A DNA stretch of 45,135 bases, taken from Bacteroidales bacterium (lineage in GTDB: Bacteria; Bacteroidota; Bacteroidia; Bacteroidales; UBA3824). The DNA is taken from the NCBI GenBank assembly GCA_024413595.1, contig JAKSUC010000023.1, positions 1 through 45,135 on the forward strand, given 5' to 3'. The notes below the pieces were generated by a model. That model was given only the letters and a program-made list of their open reading frames with translations, was not told the origin of the DNA and ran no database searches. The position numbers and the translations under genes were made by a program. Below are positions 42,204-45,135 of this stretch, piece by piece. Numbering within the stretch: the first letter of the stretch is position 1; every line of letters begins with the position of its first letter.

Positions 42204-42584
42204 ATGCGTAAACTATATAAAGAACCAACTAATACCACTCCAAAAATAGATTTTAATAATGAGAGTGGAAATTTATCAATATCAGGTTGTTCACTTCCTG
42301 AAGACTCTGATGATTTTTTTACGCCAATATTTGATTGGCTACAAGATTATATTCAAACTCCAAATACTGATACTAAATTTGAATTTAATTTCGATTATTA
42401 TAATTCATCAACTCTTAGAAAAGTTGTTGAAATAATTCTTATTCTAAAAAAAATTCAATCGCCTAATACTGTAAAAATTATGTGGTATTATGACGAAGGT
42501 GATGAAACTTCGCAAGAAAACGGAGAAGATATTCAATCTGTTATAGGTATTCCTATGGAACTGATTGAAAAAAAATACGAATAG
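42204..42584 (+). CDS. SiaC-like regulatory phosphoprotein (DUF1987)
   Basis: 126 aa. Typical DUF1987 sequence: TPKIDFNNESGNLSISGCSLPEDSDDFFTPIFDWLQDY, then FNFDYYNSSTLRKVVEIILIL. Ser68 in YNSST lines up with the phosphorylated Thr68 of Pseudomonas SiaC (FNTSSSK), so the target hydroxyl is kept as serine. The unphosphorylated form of SiaC activates the cyclase SiaD; the partner here is unknown. Follows the double kinase on the same strand and ends in a hairpin terminator shared with proA. Confidence 0.88.
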   Translation: MRKLYKEPTNTTPKIDFNNESGNLSISGCSLPEDSDDFFTPIFDWLQDYIQTPNTDTKFEFNFDYYNSSTLRKVVEIILILKKIQSPNTVKIMWYYDEGDETSQENGEDIQSVIGIPMELIEKKYE

Positions 42585-42620
42585 TAGATTGTTAAAAACA
42601 ACATTTTTTAAAATTAAAAC

Positions 42621-42662
42621 CCCCAAAAGTGTTACAAAAATACTTTTGGGGTTCTTTTTTAT
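42621..42662. terminator. Bidirectional hairpin terminator
   Basis: Ten-bp stem CCCCAAAAGT (42621-42630) with ACTTTTGGGG (42642-42651), followed by T run rightward and preceded by A-rich sequence that gives T leftward. Lies between the convergent SiaC-like gene and proA. Confidence 0.85.
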
Positions 42663-42672
42663 ACTTTTTTAT

Positions 42673-43923
42673 TTATTTTAATCTAATTTGACCATCTCCT
42701 TTAATTATCCATTTATAACTTGTAAGTTCTTTTAAAGCCATAGGACCTCGTGCATGTAATTTTTGTGTACTTATACCAATTTCAGCACCTAATCCAAATT
42801 GTGCTCCATCTGTAAAAGCAGTACTTGTATTAATATAACAACATGCAGCATCAACATTATTTACAAAACGTTCTGCTGTTTCAATATTTTCTGTTATAAT
42901 TGCTTCTGAATGTTTTGTACTATATTTATATATATGATTTAAAGCCTCATCAAGATTATCTACTGTTTTTATAGCAAGTTTTAATGCATTATATTCTACA
43001 CCAAAATCATCTTCTGTTGCTAAAGTCAATTTAAAATCATATTTATCTTTTAAAGCGTCAAACGATTTTTGATCTGCTATAATTTCAACTTTTTTTTCTG
43101 CCAAAGGTTTTGCGATATATGGTAAATCTTTTAATCGTTGACTATTAATAATTAAACATTCTAAAGCATTACAAACACTAACACGACGAGTTTTTGCATT
43201 GCAAATAATTTTTGTACCTTTTTCTAAATCAGCGTCAATATCAAAATATGTATGAACAACACCAGCTCCAGTTTCAATTACAGGAACTTTAGAATTGTTA
43301 CGAACTGCATTAATTAAATTTTTACTACCTCGTGGTATCAAAACATCAACATATCCAACAGCATTCATTAAAATATTAGCAGCTTCACGTTTTGGTGGTA
43401 AAAGCTGTATAATATTTGGATTAACCCCACAATTTTCTAAAACTTTGTGCATAATATCCACAATAATTGCGTTGCTGTCAGCTGCATCACTTCCACCTTT
43501 TAATACTACAGCATTTCCAGAACGAATACAAAGTGCTGCTACATCTACAGTAACATTTGGACGAGCTTCATATATTACACCAACAACACCTAATGGAACT
43601 CTAACTTTTGAAATTTGTAAATTGTTTGGTAGTGTACGATTTTCGATAATTTCGCCACAAGGAGCTTCTAGTGTTGCCACTTTTCGTGTATCCGAAGCTA
43701 TACCTTCTATTCTTTCGAGAGTTAACATCAATCTATCGTACATAGGATTTGTGGGATCCATTCTTGATAAATCTTTTTGGTTAGCCTCAATAATTGCATC
43801 TGCATTTTTAACTATTGCATCTGCAAAACCATTCAAAATTTCAGCACTTTTTTCGGCAGTTAAATTTACCATTGTTCTTGCAGCATCTTTAACTGTTTCT
43901 AGTTGTAATTGTGTCTGTTCCAT
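42673..43923 (-). CDS. proA: Glutamate-5-semialdehyde dehydrogenase (gamma-glutamyl phosphate reductase)
   Basis: 416 aa, usual length. Second step of proline synthesis: reduces glutamyl-5-phosphate with NADPH. Motifs: VPLGVVGVIYEARPNVTVDVA, LKGGSDAADSNA, the catalytic Cys in RRVSVCNALECLI, and the C-terminal EIGISTQKLHARGPMAL. It follows proB by 5 bases on the same strand, forming proBA. Confidence 0.97.
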   Translation of the reverse strand: MEQTQLQLETVKDAARTMVNLTAEKSAEILNGFADAIVKNADAIIEANQKDLSRMDPTNPMYDRLMLTLERIEGIASDTRKVATLEAPCGEIIENRTLPNNLQISKVRVPLGVVGVIYEARPNVTVDVAALCIRSGNAVVLKGGSDAADSNAIIVDIMHKVLENCGVNPNIIQLLPPKREAANILMNAVGYVDVLIPRGSKNLINAVRNNSKVPVIETGAGVVHTYFDIDADLEKGTKIICNAKTRRVSVCNALECLIINSQRLKDLPYIAKPLAEKKVEIIADQKSFDALKDKYDFKLTLATEDDFGVEYNALKLAIKTVDNLDEALNHIYKYSTKHSEAIITENIETAERFVNNVDAACCYINTSTAFTDGAQFGLGAEIGISTQKLHARGPMALKELTSYKWIIKGDGQIRLK

Positions 43924-43928
43924 AATTT

Positions 43929-45011
43929 TTATTGTAAATTATCTGGATAAATATAAAGGTAATCGTAATGAATTAAAGGTTTAGAATGTTTGTCTTCGCT
44001 AAGATTTTCTGCTTTATCTTTGTCCATTGTTGCACGTCCAACGCCTATAGTTTCGTTTTGTTCGTCACAAATTAATAAAAGATCATCCTTTTTAAAATCT
44101 CCTAAAAATTTAACAACCCCAGGCATTAACAAACTTGCAGCCTTTGAATGTGACAACAAAGCATTTTTTGCACCTTGATTAACAACAACAGTTGCTTTGG
44201 CAAATCCATCAGAATAAGCTATCCATTTTTTTACAGCTGCACTTTGTTCGCCTGCAACAAAATGTGTACATACAAAATCTTTATCACCATTAACTAAAGT
44301 TGTTATAACATTTTGTTTTGTTCCATTAGCTATATAAACATCTATACCAGAGTCAGCAGTTTTTCTAGCAATTCTACATTTTGTTTGCATACCGCCACGT
44401 CCAAAACCTGATTTTGTTGTTTGAACATATTGAGAAATATTAACTCCAGGTTTTATTTCTCTTATAACAGAAGTTCCTTCATCATTTGGATTTCCATTAA
44501 ATATTCCATCAATATTGCTTAAAATAAACAATTTTTCGCAATTCATCATTGATGCCATCAATCCAGAAAGTTCGTCATTATCAGTAAACATCAATGATGT
44601 AACCGAAACTGTATCATTTTCATTAACCACTGGTATAACATTACTATCCCACAAGGTTGAAATACAGTTTTTCATATTTAAATAATGTTCTCGAGTTGAA
44701 AAATCTTGTTTTGTTACAAGTATTTGTCCAATTCTGATATTATATAAATCAAAAATTTGTTTATATTGATCAATCAATTTTACTTGACCTATACTAGAAA
44801 GCAATTGACGTTGAGCCACAGGGTCAAGCGATTGATAACCAGAAATCATACTTCTACCAGCAGCTACAGCACCTGATGTTACTAAAATAATTTTATGTCC
44901 TTGACGATGAAGCATTGCAATTTCAGCCACAATACCTGCCATACGCTCAGTATCTAATGTGCCATTGCTACGCGTTAATACATTTGAACCTATCTTTATG
45001 GTTATTGTCAT
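43929..45011 (-). CDS. proB: Glutamate 5-kinase
   Basis: 360 aa: amino-acid kinase domain (about 1-250; IKIGSNVLT, VTSGAVAAGR, VVNENDTVSV, DNDELSGLMAS, SGFGRGGMQTKC) plus C-terminal PUA domain (about 270-350; GAKNALLSHSKAASLLMPGV, IGVGRATMDKD). First step of proline synthesis, phosphorylating glutamate; in characterised enzymes it is inhibited by proline. Its own promoter lies just upstream. Confidence 0.97.
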   Translation of the reverse strand: MTITIKIGSNVLTRSNGTLDTERMAGIVAEIAMLHRQGHKIILVTSGAVAAGRSMISGYQSLDPVAQRQLLSSIGQVKLIDQYKQIFDLYNIRIGQILVTKQDFSTREHYLNMKNCISTLWDSNVIPVVNENDTVSVTSLMFTDNDELSGLMASMMNCEKLFILSNIDGIFNGNPNDEGTSVIREIKPGVNISQYVQTTKSGFGRGGMQTKCRIARKTADSGIDVYIANGTKQNVITTLVNGDKDFVCTHFVAGEQSAAVKKWIAYSDGFAKATVVVNQGAKNALLSHSKAASLLMPGVVKFLGDFKKDDLLLICDEQNETIGVGRATMDKDKAENLSEDKHSKPLIHYDYLYIYPDNLQ

Positions 45012-45033
45012 TTTTTTTCAATTTTCTAAACTG

Positions 45034-45065
45034 CAAATTTAAAAAATTGTAAATGTGTTTTCAAA
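45034..45065 (-). promoter_or_regulatory. proBA promoter
   Basis: Minus strand: TTTG (45065-45062), 20-base spacer, TAAATTTG (45041-45034). This is the best full -33/-7 Bacteroidota match in the window, about 23 bases before the start codon. Confidence 0.7.
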
Positions 45066-45091
45066 ATTGTTTTTAAAATTAATATTAAGTT

Positions 45092-45135
45092 AGTAGGAAG
45101 TAGTGAGTAGAAAGTAGAAAGTAGGAAGTAGTGAG
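45092..45135. repeat. AGTAG-type short repeat array, running off the window
   Basis: GTAGGAAGTAGTGAG occurs at 45093-45107 and again at 45121-45135, with AGTAGAAAGTAGAAA between. The unit is a degenerate AGTAGNA repeat. The end of the array is beyond the window. Confidence 0.7.

Noticed and set aside
43295..43984. 229-codon rightward frame opposite proA
   Set aside because: Lies antisense across the strongly conserved proA gene and has low-complexity Ser/Thr/Ile composition; it is a shadow frame.

Overview
The window looks like chromosomal DNA of a very AT-rich member of the Bacteroidota, most likely an uncultured anaerobic Bacteroidales. Evidence: promoters of the TAnnTTTG (-7) type, starts without Shine-Dalgarno sequences, a gliding-motility/type IX secretion C-terminal domain protein, OMP_b-brl_3-type TonB-dependent barrel, DUF5686 protein, LytS/LytTR pair, YbbR-coaE cluster, and a sodium-pumping oxaloacetate decarboxylase typical of anaerobic Bacteroidales. 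No species is claimed.

Layout. 1-20.3 kb is mostly housekeeping and envelope: a cut tRNA-Gly(GCC), a lipoprotein S41/PDZ protease, a LytS-LytTR two-component system, a TonB-type barrel, aldose 1-epimerase, a hybrid histidine kinase with a degenerate receiver, a lipoprotein, a secreted TPR-CHAT protease-like protein, an EamA transporter, a lipoprotein and a MATE exporter. 17.8-21.6 kb is oadG-oadA-oadB, a Na+-translocating oxaloacetate decarboxylase whose alpha subunit carries two nearly identical biotinyl domains in tandem.

21.6-31.2 kb is an accessory patchwork built on copies of gene 3' ends. An MNT/HEPN toxin-antitoxin pair sits directly behind oadB and is followed by a second copy of the last 201 bp of oadB. 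Then come a degenerate IS256-family element with intact inverted repeats, a 5'-truncated divergent coaE copy, a DUF5686 gene, and a roughly 3.7-kb phage-derived element. The element holds a prohead protease, a major capsid protein and small genes, with no integrase, portal, terminase or tail gene. It interrupts a bacteriocin-like peptide gene; joining the two flanks at a shared TATA restores one open frame. The right flank runs into a third oadB 3' end plus terminator and a deleted copy of the MNT gene.

31.2-35.2 kb holds an XRE-WYL regulator pair with a directly repeated operator candidate, facing a cluster of small, lipoprotein (YARHG) and membrane genes of unknown role. 35.3-40.8 kb is a tight leftward operon: T9SS type B sorting protein, TPR protein, YbbR-domain protein, coaE. 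41-42.6 kb holds a partner-switch module: a tandem double SiaB-like kinase and a SiaC-like phosphoprotein. 42.7-45.0 kb is proB-proA, after which short AGTAG-type repeats run off the window end.

The points most worth checking are the capsid-only element in the bacteriocin-like gene, the three small genes sharing one leader inside it, the three oadB 3' ends around the toxin-antitoxin pair, the twin biotinyl domains, and the double SiaB kinase.
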